Position numbers and translations under genes: made by a program | Shown here: positions 1 to 15,581 of the stretch, one piece after another | Numbering within the stretch: the first letter of the stretch is position 1 | How the letters are laid out: every line of letters starts with the position of its first letter | Notes under the pieces: model-generated | What the model saw: only the letters and a program-made list of their open reading frames with translations | Databases searched by the model: none | What the model was told of the DNA's origin: nothing | NCBI GenBank assembly: GCA_025201365.1 | Contig: JAIXMF010000251.1 | Location: 1 to 20,631, forward strand | DNA: 20,631 bases | Reading direction: 5' to 3' | From: Syncephalis plumigaleata | Taxonomy: Eukaryota; Zoopagomycota; Zoopagomycetes; Zoopagales; Piptocephalidaceae

Positions 1-6132
<6,132 letters not shown>

Positions 6133-6603
6133 CAGCACTTGTATCTGTCTCACTGTGTTTACGCCATCTTACCGTTTCATTATCGTTAATTGAATGAATG
6201 AATGAATAGATGGCTGTGCTAACTGGTTATTTATCCTAGTTATACCATCATCAATATACAATATCATTGCAAGATAAAAATATAATAAAATATTGCAGGA
6301 TAGATGCACTATTATCGCCATGATCTCCTCCGTTTGCCGCAAACTACCGACGGCAACAATGTACATAAATATAGCGATTTCTTACTAATTATTACATTTA
6401 CATTATCAGCATACAATTATATGTATATTATCCATTCGTTACAGTTAGTTGACAATCTATTGCACGTTACCTACCAGTTGTTTAACTGCTTGTTCTTATA
6501 AAAAAAAGCCGGCGCAAGGCACGCGGAAAAAAGGACACTTTTAAAATCTATATATTAGGTAGGCAAAATTGGTCAAAATTTCAGCGAGCAATTGGATTCG
6601 CTA
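6133..6603. other. 3' flank of the deubiquitinase; no convincing gene
   Basis: AT-rich spacer. A tandem GAAT run lies near 6193-6207, and AAAATATAATAAAATA near 6275-6292 is a plausible poly(A) region for the upstream gene. A 65-codon frame at 6304-6501 exists but shows no protein family and overlaps an equally long antisense frame, so I do not call it. A short GC-richer patch (about 6507-6530) precedes the tRNA. Confidence 0.5.
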
Positions 6604-6677
6604 GTTTTCGTGGTGTAGTCGGTTATCACGTCTGTCTAACACACAGACGGTCCCCGGTTCGAATCCGGGCGAAAACA
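6604..6677 (+). tRNA. tRNA-Val (anticodon AAC)
   Basis: It folds as a full cloverleaf without an intron. The acceptor stem is GTTTTCG (6604-6610) with CGAAAAC (6670-6676) and discriminator A. The anticodon stem is TCTGT/ACAGA around the loop CTAACAC, which gives anticodon AAC, reading GTT valine codons. The T arm carries the B box GGTTCGAATCC and the D arm the A box (TGGTGTAGTCGG). A T4 run at 6681-6684 is a short RNA polymerase III terminator. Arm sequences closely resemble other eukaryotic tRNA-Val(AAC). Confidence 0.96.
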
Positions 6678-6968
6678 TCCTTTTGCTCCAGATTTGTTTA
6701 TGCTATTTGCTCCTTTAGAACAGATTAACGCTTTATTTTTGCACTTCTAATGCTTTAGAATCGTGTAATATGTAGTTTAGAGGCGTGTAGATACAGTTTA
6801 TTGATATTATACTAAATAGATACCTAGTAATAGTGTTGTTGTCTGCACATCTTATTGGTACATTTAGGTTTAGGCATCCTTCCAATCATTTCATTTCCGT
6901 TTCTTATCGTGCATGTGTGTGTGTTTACCCTCGCTACAGCTGCATAGCACTCTTCCTTCTTCTTAGCC
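6678..6968. other. Spacer between tRNA-Val and the PIG-L gene, promoter side
   Basis: After the polymerase III terminator the sequence is AT-rich and turns pyrimidine-rich (CTTCCTTCTTCTTAGCC) just before the PIG-L ATG. No open frame with family features is seen. It should hold the PIG-L promoter; I see no clear TATA box. Confidence 0.45.
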
Positions 6969-7912
6969 ATGCTCGTACTAGTCGTTTTCATCTTGTTTGC
7001 CGTTGGGCTTTACTTGCGTATTGCCTACAAGCACCCAAAGCTACCTATTACCTTTCTACGCAATGATCGAGGTGTCGAGGAGAAAACACGCGTCCTCTTG
7101 GTTACCGCGCATCCCGACGACGAGTGTATGTTTTTCGCGCCAACTATTCTCGCGCTTAACCGTCAGCCCGAAGTAGAGATTCACTTGTTGTGTGTTACTA
7201 AAGGTGTGTTGCCCGTGTATTCCGTGTCAGGTTTACTGCTATATACCGCAACATATAACTAATGCAACCGTGTAATAATAACAACAATAGGCAACCACGA
7301 GGGACAAGGAGAGGAGCGTATGCGAGAATTAGAGAGGAGCTGCTCCGTTCTAGGCATCGATATCGCTAATGTTGTCGTTCTCGACCATGCAGACTTTCAG
7401 GATAGTCCGAATGCTCGTTGGAATACTGCATTCCTCGGTCGAATCATAGAAGAGCACGTTACGCGGCATCAAATATCTCGACTGATCACGTTTGATTGGC
7501 GTGGTATTTCTGGCCATTTGAATCATATCGCGCTAGAGCGTAGTGTTCGGTAAGTGATACTTTTTATTAATTGCAACTATACGATAATAACAATGGTAAA
7601 ACTAGTCATATGCTGGTAACATCGCAACGTCTTAGTTCTATAAATCTACCCACCTACACGCTAGTGACCGTGCCTTTGTTGCGCAAGTATTCAGCCATGC
7701 TAGACATTATATTCTCAGTTCCCATTCGTTATGTGATTGGAGCGTCACTGGAACGGGAGGACGATAAGCTATTGTTTGTATCGTCTATCGAAGATTATAG
7801 ACGTGGTGTTCAAGCGATGCGAGAGCATTCAAGCCAGTTCATATGGTTCCGTCAGTTATACGTCATATTTTCACGCTACATGTTTATCAATGTATTGCAT
7901 CGCGTTGATTAA
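6969..7912 (+). CDS. GPI12: N-acetylglucosaminyl-phosphatidylinositol de-N-acetylase (PIG-L/GPI12)
   Basis: This enzyme carries out the second step of GPI-anchor synthesis, removing acetate from GlcNAc-phosphatidylinositol on the cytosolic face of the endoplasmic reticulum. Exons are 6969-7203, 7291-7549 and 7606-7912, giving 266 residues, normal for the family. Residues 1-18 form one hydrophobic anchor followed by a basic stretch, as in mammalian PIG-L. The zinc-binding motif AHPDDE is at 47-52 and the second metal site GHLNH near 152. The C-terminal block HSSQFIWFRQLYVIFSRYM is the conserved family end. Intron 1 has a clear ATAACTAAT branch site. The start is the first ATG, directly before the anchor. 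The gene converges on the cyclophilin gene, with only 99 bases between stop codons and AAAC-rich 3' ends. Confidence 0.95.
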
Positions 7913-8011
7913 TAGAATAAACAAACAAACAAACAAGTAAACAAAGAAATAAACAAACAAATAAATGTGTGATGGGCAATCATATGAATGATATATTTAT
8001 TCCATGTTTGC

Positions 8012-8862
8012 TTATGAGAGCGCTTCAGCGGTTTCAATCTTGACTTCATTCTTTGGGCTAATTGCAGTAATAATAAAAAGAGTTAACATTATATCGTATG
8101 ATGGTTTATATGATTACTTACCGATCCTCTCTACCTGTCTCAACTGCGCCCAACTTGTTGACGACATCCAAACCGCCGATGACCTTACCGAAAACGGTGT
8201 GCTTGCCATCCAACCAGCTGGTCTTGGCAAGGGTGATGAAGAACTGGCTACCGTTGGTGCCTGGACCGGCATTAGCCATGCTGAGGATACCAACACCGGT
8301 GTGCTTCAATTCTGGGTGGATTTCATCCTCGAATTTCTCACTGTAATTAGTTTTATACATATACATGTGTCAAACAAATATCAATTAGTTTATCATGTAG
8401 TAACGATGATAATGTAAATGACTCGGATGAAACTTACCCGTAGATGGATTGACCACCACGACCGGTACCGGTAGGGTCACCACCTTGGATCATAAAGTCC
8501 TGTTATATTGGGAATGAATGATTAGTATGGAGGAAGGGAGATGGCATTATGGTAGACTTGTCGTAACCTACTTTGATGATGCGGTGGAACTAGTCATTAT
8601 ACAATAAGATATAATTAGCGAATGGCATTAAAGCATAATCGATTGGTATAGCTAACTTACGATGACACCATTGTAGTAGCCTGACTTGGCCAATTCATAA
8701 AAGTTCTTGCAAGTCTTTGGGGTCTTATCCCAGTAGAGCTCGATGCAGATGTCACCCTATTGATCATCATATAGGTTAGCAGTTTGTTTATTTATTTATT
8801 AGCCATGGCTAGTTGTGCCCTACCAAAGTGGTGTGAAGGACAACTTGACGTGGGTCGCTCAT
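8012..8862 (-). CDS. Peptidyl-prolyl cis-trans isomerase, PPIL1-type cyclophilin
   Basis: Exons, in order of translation, are 8862-8824, 8756-8661, 8589-8572, 8499-8438, 8340-8122 and 8057-8012, giving 159 residues. The protein is one cyclophilin domain. The active-site Arg (FHRII), Phe, Met and Gln (DFMIQGGD), the second Phe (NGSQFF) and Trp, Leu and His (SWLDGKH) are all present. The loops [11 protein letters not shown] and [15 protein letters not shown], and the lack of the longer CypA inserts, match PPIL1 and its fungal relatives. Human PPIL1 is a spliceosomal cyclophilin that binds SKIP; that role is inferred for this protein. The third exon is only 18 bases (six codons, FHRIIK), yet it carries the catalytic Arg. 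There is no signal peptide, so the protein should be nuclear or cytosolic. A heat-shock element lies about 250 bases upstream. Confidence 0.95.
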
Positions 8863-9283
8863 GATAAACAAGGTATAACTGAGATAAGCTAACAAGTGGC
8901 AAGGCTACAAGTAGAATAGAGTAGAAAAGAAGAAGAAGAAGAGGGTAAGAGGGTAAGAGGAAGGTGACGTGTCATCGTCATGGTTACTATTTATTGAAAC
9001 ACAAATGACGATAACACCACTCTGAGGAATGCTATTTGATTGGTGATGTTCCAGGGTTAACATCTACTAGGGTTGTAAAAGCTTGAAGTGAAATGGCCGT
9101 CCTAAAGAAGATTCTAGAAGGGTTACACGTGCTGTGTCCATACAAGTAAAAGTGGCTCACACCGGCGTGTTACACGTTGTCAAAGGAGAGAAAGTAATTG
9201 TACTGCGTAGAAGTAATCTAATATCACCGAATAAATGTTTATTCATACTATAGCATAAAATAAATAAATAACATGTTATTGTA
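8863..9283. other. Cyclophilin upstream region
   Basis: Contains a purine-rich tract next to the gene (about 8930-8962, GAAGAAG and GGGTAAGA repeats), a perfect heat-shock element at 9106-9120 and an AT-rich stretch (AATAAATGTTTATT near 9230) up to the TA where the inverted-repeat element is inserted. No open frame of interest. Confidence 0.55.
9106..9120. promoter_or_regulatory. Trimeric heat-shock element
   Basis: The sequence aGAAgaTTCtaGAAg fits the consensus nGAAnnTTCnnGAAn at every fixed base: three alternating 5-base units, the binding site for a heat-shock factor trimer. It lies about 245-260 bases upstream of the cyclophilin start, a plausible promoter distance, and several fungal cyclophilins are heat-induced. 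Function is inferred. Confidence 0.6.
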
Positions 9284-9379
9284 CAGGCTTTTTCCATCCA
9301 ATTTGCGCAGTTAGCCTTCTGTTTTTACGAATAAATAATAGTTAACACTTACAAGTATTACTACTCCGTATTTCGGGTG

Positions 9380-9405
9380 CCATTGTCGTTTGGGCGACAG
9401 TGTGG
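9380..9405. other. Hairpin within the element, downstream of the Fanzor remnant
   Basis: CCATTGTCG (9380-9388) pairs with CGACAGTG and GG (9395-9405) across a six-base loop, with one G-T wobble and one bulged base. Read on the minus strand it follows the Fanzor stop codon. In intact Fanzor and TnpB loci the guide (omega) RNA occupies this zone, so the hairpin may be a relic of that RNA. This is an inference from position only. Confidence 0.4.
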
Positions 9406-9425
9406 CGGTTGACGATACAACCTGG

Positions 9426-9644
9426 TTAATTTGTAATTTGTTGTTTGGATCCCTCTTGATCTTGATCTTCATTTAGTGAATATTTTGCGGACGTACTAGG
9501 CTCAGGAGGAGAAACGGCACCTCGATGGAATTGTGTTGGAACACCCTTGTCCTCACGAACACTGCGAATAATCTGAATGAAGTTCAGACATGCAGCCATA
9601 TCCCGATTCCATAAACGATAATCAATAGCTACTTGTAAATACAT
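9426..9644 (-). pseudogene. Fanzor (eukaryotic TnpB-like nuclease) C-terminal remnant
   Basis: A 72-codon frame, open upstream to 9689, inside the inverted-repeat element. It contains LWNRDMAACLNF, which matches the RuvC-III signature at the end of TnpB and Fanzor proteins: NRD with a catalytic Asp, then two Ala and an Asn six residues after the Asp. The following IIRSVREDKGVPTQFHR resembles the short tail after that motif in fungal Fanzors. The rest of the protein (about 500 or more residues, with RuvC-I, RuvC-II and the zinc finger) is missing; upstream sequence on this strand is AT-rich and full of stops. The family call rests on one motif, remembered family features and the transposon setting. 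A short intron (donor near 9688, acceptor near 9670) cannot be excluded. Confidence 0.6.
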
Positions 9645-9934
9645 GACATGGCAATATCCAACTATACTAGTATACTTGTATCGTCTACCTTATAGAATTG
9701 ATGATGATAGTTATCGCTATCAATAAATGATCCATTACTAATACTGAATTGTTATTATTATCATGCTATATCAATTGGCATTTCTACGGTGATAATGGTG
9801 TTAACAATTGTGTAAATCTATCTATTAATAAACCGCAAAAGTTAAAGGATAAATGCGCAAATTGGATGGAAAAACACTGTATATTTTATTGGTTCAACGT
9901 AACACATATATATAAAGAAATTTTTACGATGAGA

Positions 9935-11159
9935 TTATGACGAGTGAAATGATAAACCTTGCCAGGTATGAATAAGAATGTCTACCAGCTGCGGTTCACG
10001 TACAGCCACGCGTACAAAGGTGGGGTGGTGGTAGCCTGGACGACCACTGCGTACGGGAACACCGGCAGCACGGGCCCCATCCACCATGGCATCGGCCAGT
10101 TCCTCGCTGCCTACGTCGAGCCAGACCCACGAGAGGAATTCACGACCACATACACGCCATTCGGCACCACCCAATTGTCGATTTAGCTGCTTTAGCTTAT
10201 CAACAAGCGAGGCACGCCACTCGGTCGTCACTTGCCAGGTCTTCTCGAGGTAGGCCGTGTCTTGACAAACGTTATTTAGAAATGCCAATGCCATACCATT
10301 GACCGACCATGGTACTTGGTAGCTTTTCAGGCGTTGACAATCATCCGCGGTAGGACACACCACCGAGCCTAGGCGCAGTCCAGTGCATGACCATAGTTTA
10401 GTCCACGAGTGGATGATGTAGAGTCGGATACCACGACGCTCGTAAAGTTCCGCGGCAAAGGCGGGCACCGAGGTGAGCGAGTCTTCTCGGAACTTGGGAC
10501 CATACCACGGTTGCATCGACTCGTCCACCATGACGATGGCTTGATCAGCGGCGTTGGCGGAGATCCACGTCTGCACCTCATCTAGCGACATGTAATCACC
10601 GGTAGGATTGCATGGATTCACTAGACATAACATATCGGCAGGTGTCGCACTGTTGTCGGAGGCGAGAATCTTGCAACCAGCGTTCACCGCAGCTCTTTCG
10701 TATTCTTTATATTGTGCATCCCAAGGACCGGAACGCCAACGACTATTCGGTGCAGCAGTGCGTGCAATGAGATCAATTAGCTCGCTCGCACCATTACCGA
10801 TGATGAGTCGGCTATGACCTTCCGGTACTTCTCCCGCTGTGTTCGCGTTAGAAGCAGAAGCAGAAGCAGAAGAAGGCCATAAAAAGTGGGCCAATGCAGT
10901 TTTGGCGGGTTCTTGATCAGCCGGCGGATAATGATGACAATGATTGAGCTAGTATTTGCAATGATAATCGTTATATATCAATCTATATCAATCTACGTAC
11001 GCCATAACTTACTGCTTCATGAGCTGCAGCGAGAGCGGGTTTTGGCGTTCCTAATGCATTGGTAGTGACGCTGAAATCCTCTTTAAAATTAGCTAGAAAC
11101 TTCCAGTCTTGACCGCCATGAAATTGTTGCGTTTTCGTATCCCATACTGTTGGTAGCAT
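9935..11159 (-). CDS. PLP-dependent class I/II aminotransferase, HisC/CobD-like
   Basis: Exons are 11159-11013 and 10948-9935, giving 386 residues. The fold-type I aminotransferase marks are present in order: an N-terminal GGQDW...NALGTP block typical of histidinol-phosphate aminotransferase-like proteins; GNGASELIDL near 100; NPCNPTGD at 160-167; VDESMQPWY with the PLP-binding Asp near 191; SWTKLWSCTGLRLG with the Schiff-base Lys near 233 and the phosphate-binding Arg near 241; and a C-terminal FVRVAVR with the substrate carboxylate Arg. The exact substrate cannot be read from sequence; histidinol phosphate or another amino acid is possible. A short Ser-Ala repeat (codons AGC/GCT-like, 10838-10872) loops out after the first exon. 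The start is the first ATG in frame with the conserved N-terminal block. It is transcribed away from the small 55-residue gene. Confidence 0.9.
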
Positions 11160-11473
11160 CGTGATGGTGGCCGTATCAAGCAGATAGAAGTAGTAGCAGC
11201 AGAAGTAATAATAATAATAATAGGAAAGTAATAATAATGTGTTGACAAGTAAAACTAGAAAAGAGCTTTATATCGTCTATGAGAAACGATGTTGATAACA
11301 ATGGCGAATAGCAATGTGCTTAGTTGTCAAGGCAGACAGGCAGGCAGACAGGTATGCGCCATTACCCTTCCAATAGTAGTAATGATTCCAGTAGCACATC
11401 CATAGTTTTCCCCAACCAGATATCCAATGTAAGGCATGTGAAACAATCACGCGTCTATTTTATGTGAAATCAC
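11160..11473. promoter_or_regulatory. Divergent intergenic region with short tandem repeats
   Basis: The spacer between the aminotransferase ATG (minus) and the small ORF ATG (plus), so it probably holds both promoters. It contains AAT repeats (about 11207-11238), and GGCAGACAGG and GGCAGGCAGACAGG tandem copies (about 11330-11352). No clear TATA box was identified. Confidence 0.5.
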
Positions 11474-11641
11474 ATGTCAACAAACACTACTACTTCGACT
11501 ACTATACGACGACGACAGCGACGCGATTCTATAAAGGAGATGGTTGCTGCTATGCAGGATGGTAGTCCCATTGTCTCTCTAATGAAATTGCACTCGTCAT
11601 TTTTGGCGAAAAAGAGGATTAGTGGCATCAACCGCATCTAA
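11474..11641 (+). CDS. Small protein of 55 residues, family not recognised
   Basis: An uninterrupted ATG-to-TAA frame too short for most gene callers. The N-terminus is Ser/Thr-rich, followed by an Arg cluster (IRRRQRRDS), an amphipathic stretch around residues 20-38 and a basic end (FLAKKRISGINRI). I do not recognise it. In its favour: the frame has balanced codon use unlike the AT-rich spacer, it sits between a divergent promoter region and a 3' flank with an AATAAA at 11737-11742, and it leaves a normal gap before ORC4. It has no signal peptide or membrane segment; the basic character would suit an RNA-, DNA- or organelle-associated peptide, but that is speculation. It could instead be a leader exon of a longer transcript. 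Confidence 0.5.
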   Translation: MSTNTTTSTTIRRRQRRDSIKEMVAAMQDGSPIVSLMKLHSSFLAKKRISGINRI

Positions 11642-11736
11642 AATATCTAATGGTCTATTGTAATCTATGCTTATTGTTTTGTTACACTTGTACATTCATG
11701 AGTATGGACATCTAATACGCGTTATCATTTGCATTG

Positions 11737-11742
11737 AATAAA
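11737..11742 (+). terminator. Poly(A) signal AATAAA
   Basis: A canonical hexamer 96 bases after the stop of the 55-residue ORF and 171 bases before the ORC4 start. It supports a separate short transcript here. Confidence 0.45.
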
Positions 11743-11912
11743 TCTATTGGTATAGTACGCGTTAAAATGCGCACATTCTACTTACTTGTGGGCTTTTGAT
11801 CTTCGCGTTTATATTTCTACTACTTTTGTGCGTAATTTACCATGTAAAATTTTATCGATTTTTATTCATTCCTTGAGCGTATCTTTTATCATTTCGTTTA
11901 CACTTTACAATA

Positions 11913-13968
11913 ATGACTCGTCCTACCGAGAACGAGGTTAACGTCGTGAGACGTGTTGTACTCGAGCGACTAACGGAACGGTCACTGCCACATTGTCTCA
12001 TTGGCTTGGAACCAGAAGAAAAGTGGGTAACCTAGTGTTAGCAAGTAATAAGAAGTGGCCACCTTCTAATTAACCTGTAAACCAGTCGTATGTTTGCTCT
12101 ACTGGAACGTACCGTATTACGCGGTGAAAGCAATTCTGTTCTATTAGTAGGACCGCGTAGTTGCGGTAAAACAACGGTAACAAACTTTTATCGCATTGTT
12201 ATTATCAGGATGGTATAATAACAATGTCGTTTTATTTAGTTAATCAATCGCGTATTACAACGATTGGAAGAGCGTTGTGCCAATTCATCAATGCTACTTC
12301 GGGAGGAATTACCTGGCACGCCATCTAAATCTCGTATCATACCATCTATAGCCGGTACACCATCGCGTATATCAAAACGAAGAAAAACGCAAACAATAAT
12401 GGACATGTCACTAGATGAGGATGATGATGATGATGATGTATCGGATGCGGATATACCCTCGTCATCAACGACATTGAACAAGATGGTCAGCGCTGAACAT
12501 CATGGTTCATCGAGTGAGTTTATTGTAGTTAGACTGAATGGCACGGTGTTTCCCGATGATAGAGGAGCCTTACGGGATATTGCTCGTCAATTGGGCGTGA
12601 CACCGGATGGTCGAGGATTTGTAAGTGTGTTCATGGTTACGGCATTAAATGATAGCGTTAACTAGATTACTACTGTTAGTCATCGTTCGCCGAGTGTCTA
12701 TCGCATCTGTTAAGATTATTCGCTGCCGGACAGACTGATCAGACACGACCCATTATATTTATTCTAGATGAATTTGACGCGTTTGCACAACGACCCAAGC
12801 AAACCCTACTCTATAATCTATTTGATCTGGCACAGAGTGGTCGTGCTCCCGTAGCTGTCATCGGGCTTACATGTCGTATGGTGAGTGACATGCAATTGAA
12901 TGCAAAGGAGATGTCGTCGATGATTAACGAACAATGATCGTATATAGGATGTGGTGGATACACTGGAGAAACGAGTAAAGTCACGATTCTCACATAGGAT
13001 TATTCACCTTAGACTACCCGATAGTCTTGATGATTACATTACCATTGTCAATGATGCACTAATAGTTACAGCTAATAGACTGCCTAATGTGAAAGCCAGT
13101 TATATTAATGCTTATAATGAGAGTGTGAAGGTAAGTGGCAATATATACATATGCCAGTTGATTATTGCTTGCTTATAACAATGACTTGTATCCAAAACAG
13201 CATTTATTAGATGATGCACTATTCATTGATATAGCAAAACGATCATTCGAGTTGACCAAAGATATTCGTAGTATATTCCGCGTTTGTGTAAGTAATACTA
13301 GGTAATATTATATTGTCGAATGATGATGATAACCAAAGGATGATGATCATAGATTCAACTAGTAACCAATCTTTCATTGGATCAGCCTTTATTGTCAAAT
13401 GACGAATTAACAAGGATCACCGAGGCACGACAGAATGATAGAAAGATGCAACTATTACAAGGTAATCTAACATAACCTATCATACACACACACATATATA
13501 TATATGCATATATATTGATAGTCATTGGCATATGATTACTATCACTATTAGGTGTATCCGTGCTAGATCTTTGCTTGATGATATCAGCCAAACGATTACT
13601 CGATACCTCTCATGTGCAGATCAACTTTGCCATGATATTCGACGAGTATTTGCAGCTATTTGCCACTACAGCCACCGGCGGTATGAAGCATTATAAGCGA
13701 GAGGTGGCACTTAAGGTAATTATCCCATGATGGCATTATTGACTCGTAGCCATTAACATATTCACCGTATGCTTGTGTATAATAGGCATTTGAGCGTTTA
13801 ATTGAATTGGAATTGATATTGCCAACGGAACATCAAAAGTCATTGCCCAAGGAGTATCGTATGACTAAGTTGGCACTACATCCGTATCAAGTGGTAGAAG
13901 CTGTAAAACAATATAAAAACTGTCCCGACCATTTACGACGTTGGGTATCCTTGTCTGCCACATCATAA
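11913..13968 (+). CDS. ORC4: Origin recognition complex subunit 4
   Basis: An AAA+ subunit of the six-protein complex that marks replication origins and loads the MCM helicase. Exons are 11913-12022, 12086-12176, 12240-12620, 12680-12880, 12948-13130, 13201-13287, 13353-13461, 13552-13715 and 13786-13968, giving 502 residues. Evidence: [18 protein letters not shown], the Walker A motif (about 51-67), preceded by the ORC4-type [13 protein letters not shown]; Walker [12 protein letters not shown] near 218; RVKSRFSHR (sensor/Arg-finger region); and a C-terminal winged-helix end with [22 protein letters not shown]. The protein is longer than human ORC4 (436) because of a Ser/Asp-rich insert after Walker A, around residues 85-145. 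Intron 1 needs the weak donor GTGGGT at 12023; a better-looking GTAACC four bases later breaks the frame. Start is the first ATG. Confidence 0.94.
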
Positions 13969-13977
13969 TGTCATAGG

Positions 13978-14003
13978 ATTATATATATATATATATATAT
14001 ATA
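13978..14003. repeat. (AT)n microsatellite
   Basis: About twelve AT units directly after the ORC4 stop, in the 3' region between the convergent ORC4 and dehydrogenase genes. Self-complementary; no gene. Confidence 0.9.
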
Positions 14004-14158
14004 GCTAATAGATGGAGATGACGCTGATTGTTGTCTATTTATATTTGTTGTTAAGCGAATAAACATATTATCTGTTTGTATCTACATGATTACCATTTGA
14101 TAGACAAGCATAACCTATATTCAGTTCATGTATTGCACACGAGTCAGAAACAGTTTAT

Positions 14159-15581
14159 TTAATGAGCAGAACGACGATGTGCCTTGGTCGCAGCAGCTTG
14201 ATCAGTTGCTAGGACAAGTAGATCGGCAATCTGAACGTGTTGTGGACGTGTAGCAATGAACACAGCAATTTCCGCTAATTATCAATGGTTAGTATGCCAT
14301 TTGTATATCTATAATGGATAGCTCATTCATCAACTCACCGATATCTTGACCCGATAGTGGTGTCTAATAGAATGCAATACATTGCCCAACAAATAATTAG
14401 TCATTATTACACGCTAACATGCACGTAACTAACTTACCAAACCCTCGTAGACTTTGTTGGCACGTTCTTTATCACCGCTAAAACGAACAGTTGAGAACTC
14501 CGTATTTACCAGACCTATTGCCAATTGAGTTAATCTACATGAACAGCCAACGCCGTGCTTGCTTCTATTAACTACGTACCAGGTTTGATCTCGCTAACAC
14601 GAATCGGCGTGTCCATTAGCTCGTGACGTAGTACTTGCGTGATGGCATTTAATGCATGCTTAGTGGCGCAGTAAACACTACCGCCGGCATAGGCTTCGAT
14701 ACCGGCAATCGAGCCAACATTAATGATATGGCCTTCTTGACGTGCTCGCATACTCGGTAGAATGGCACGGACGAGATTAAGCGGTCCACGGATATTAGTG
14801 TCAATCATCGTGTCTACATCGTTAGAGTGGACGAGTTCCGTACGATCTACACCGATCACCATGCCTAATTGTAGTGTATCGTTGTATACAAGTGCATTAG
14901 TCGTTTAGCTGCCGTCTAGTTCGCGACATCAACTGGCGACAAGCACATACCCGCATTATTAATGAGCACGACAACATCTCGCACTGATGGCGGCAAGTTA
15001 TCAACGCATGCATGAACACCGGCATCGTTACGAACATCCAATTGAGCACAATGAATGGTTATATTAGGATACTGGGATTGTAGTTCGGTTTTCAAGTTAT
15101 CAAGACGATCGAGACGACGTGCCGTCAACACTAGGTTAGCACCTGTCTTGGCGAATTCACGTGCACATGCTTCGCCAATACCAGCTGAAGCACCCGTACT
15201 GTACTAATGGTTATTTATGGATGAATAGAAGAGTACGAGTACTTACATGAATACGCATTTACCGGTAAGTGACGTCATAGCGTGATGAGTTTGTGATGTC
15301 GAAGTGGAGGACGAGGACGAGGAGGTAAAAGAGGAAAAGTTCCGAATACTAAAATTCGACAACGAACAAGTCTTCCTAGAACGGGTGACGTCAGCATAAT
15401 CATACTGGTGGTCAACGTAGGGAGATATTGATGGCCTAGTCGACAGTGTGGTGGTGGTGGTAAGCATGCGAGCATGACCTGACAACCATGGATGGCGTAT
15501 GACACGAACTAGTTTCTGACACGAACGAGTGTATACGCCATTTGATCGAGAACTGACGACAGCAAGGGAGCGTAGTAGCAT
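14159..15581 (-). CDS. Short-chain dehydrogenase/reductase, YdfG/YMR226C type
   Basis: An NADP-dependent Rossmann-fold oxidoreductase of the family that oxidises serine and 3-hydroxy acids. Exons are 15581-15247, 15198-14951, 14864-14580, 14514-14438, 14363-14339 and 14274-14159, giving 361 residues. Cofactor motif TGASAGIG is at 113-120, NNAG near 193, and the catalytic set Ser246, Tyr259 and Lys263 lies in GSIAGIEAYAGGSVYCATK. The tail (LVNTEFSTVRFSGDK, then TRPQHVQIADLLVL) is the family signature. The first 100 residues are an extra Arg/Ser/Thr-rich segment (MLLRSLAVVSSRSNGVYTR...), resembling a mitochondrial targeting sequence; a second ATG at 15281 would give the usual cytosolic length. 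Exon 5 is only 25 bases. The MITE at 15793 lies about 210 bases upstream. Confidence 0.93.

Larger units (their letters stand above)
9284..9879. mobile_element. Non-autonomous Tc1/mariner-like element with Fanzor remnant
   Basis: A 596-base element bounded by inverted repeats of about 26 bases. The left end begins CAGGCTTTTTCCATCCAA and the right end, read inward, begins CAGTGTTTTTCCATCCAA; both continue into TTTGCGCA. The dinucleotide TA flanks both sides (9282-9283, 9880-9881). TA duplication with CAG...CTG termini is the usual sign of the Tc1/mariner superfamily. No DDE transposase is encoded. The inside holds, on the minus strand, a Fanzor/TnpB-like C-terminus (9426-9644) and a hairpin. 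About 62 bases at the left end and 89 at the right are shared with the 210-base copy at 15793-16002. The element lies 55 bases past the aminotransferase stop codon, so it is probably part of that gene's 3' region. Confidence 0.82.

Noticed and set aside
6304-6501. 65-codon frame from ATG after the deubiquitinase
   Set aside because: AT-rich, no family features, and overlapped by an equally long antisense frame; most likely 3' flank.
8004-8417. 137-codon plus-strand frame opposite the cyclophilin
   Set aside because: Reads across cyclophilin exons and an intron on the wrong strand; a shadow.
13978-14003. AT run considered as a replication origin next to ORC4
   Set aside because: A plain microsatellite in a 3' region; gene identity of a neighbour is no evidence for an origin.
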